From: JBFHNV01 sp965365655
GTDB taxonomy: Bacteria > Pseudomonadota > Gammaproteobacteria > HK1
Assembly: GCA_965365655.1 (NCBI GenBank)
Contig: CBDUCN010000001.1
Coordinates: forward strand, 1-59,985
Length of the DNA stretch: 59,985 nucleotides
Direction: 5' to 3'
Positions 59,868-59,985 of the stretch are shown piece by piece. Position numbers and translations under genes: made by a program. The notes beneath the pieces were generated by a model. The model saw nothing but the letters and a program-made list of their open reading frames with translations. It was not told where the DNA came from and did not search any database. How positions within the stretch are numbered: position 1 is the first letter of the stretch; the number at the start of each line of letters is the position of its first letter.

Positions 59868-59985
59868 ATGACCACGATCAAGCAGGACGACCTCATCGCC
59901 AGCGTCGCCGACGCGCTGCAGTTCATCTCGTACTACCACCCGCTGGACTACATCCGCGCGGTGGGCGAGGCGTGGGAGCGCGAGC
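59868..59985 (+). CDS. Fumarate hydratase class I, N-terminus only
   Basis: The first 39 codons run off the window edge from ATG 59868. The sequence MTTIKQDDLIASVADALQF and SYYHPLDYIRAVGEAWERE matches the conserved N-terminus of iron-sulfur class I fumarases. The gene lies 106 bp after the glycerate kinase. The catalytic cysteines are outside the window, so activity cannot be judged. Confidence 0.85.
   Translation, partial: MTTIKQDDLIASVADALQFISYYHPLDYIRAVGEAWERE

Overview
The window is about 60 kb of very GC-rich DNA (third positions almost all G or C) from a gammaproteobacterial chromosome. The gene order leuD-leuB-asd-fimV-truA-trpF-trpB-trpA-accD-folC-(SPOR protein)-cvpA-purF-metZ is the conserved one of Pseudomonas, Chromatiales and relatives. 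FimV, PatZ-like acetyltransferase, QueG, DapD and a class I fumarase start agree with this. I do not name a genus. There are no transposases, phage genes or CRISPR arrays.

Region 1 (1-7.9 kb, mostly minus strand) is a glycolate/glyoxylate block: an IclR regulator, then glcD, glcE, glcF, a CitE-type CoA-ester lyase and a periplasmic TPR protein in one tightly coupled operon. A TM2 membrane protein and a tartronate-semialdehyde reductase-like enzyme follow. A glycerate 2-kinase at 58.5-59.8 kb could complete the glycerate route.

Region 2 (7.98-10 kb) is a peptide-binding lipoprotein overlapped by an L,D-transpeptidase.

Region 3 (10.1-21.3 kb) is the most striking gene block: an Rpf/DSF-type signalling locus. 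It has an RpfF-like DSF synthase, a divergent operon for an acyl carrier protein, a ketosynthase and an MMPL/RND exporter, an RpfC-like hybrid kinase, and a REC-EAL phosphodiesterase where Xanthomonas has the HD-GYP protein RpfG. A soluble kinase and an OmpR-type regulator follow. The rpfF/acp intergenic region holds a tandem 10-bp repeat (CTGTAAAGAA). A 14-base core of it recurs upstream of the REC-EAL gene, which suggests one shared regulator.

Region 4 (21.4-34 kb) has tRNA-Ser(CGA), two small proteins, a PatZ-like protein acetyltransferase, a hydroxyacid-oxoacid transhydrogenase-like alcohol dehydrogenase, and an operon of M48 lipoprotein protease, RND adaptor, RND pump and DgkA.

Region 5 (33.9-37.5 kb) is a type-2 isoleucyl-tRNA synthetase. 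Its HIGH signature is changed to GIHH, and it lies behind what reads as a full T-box leader with an AUC (Ile) specifier and its own promoter. Both are unusual for a gammaproteobacterium.

Region 6 (37.6-41.1 kb) has a glycine-zipper lipoprotein, an HU-family protein, DapD and QueG. Region 7 (41.3-57.1 kb) is the conserved amino-acid, fatty-acid, folate and purine block. It is followed by a SAM-II-like riboswitch with an explicit terminator/antiterminator in front of metZ, then glycerate 2-kinase and the first 39 codons of a class I fumarase.

All calls come from reading the sequence and from family knowledge. No database search or folding program was run.
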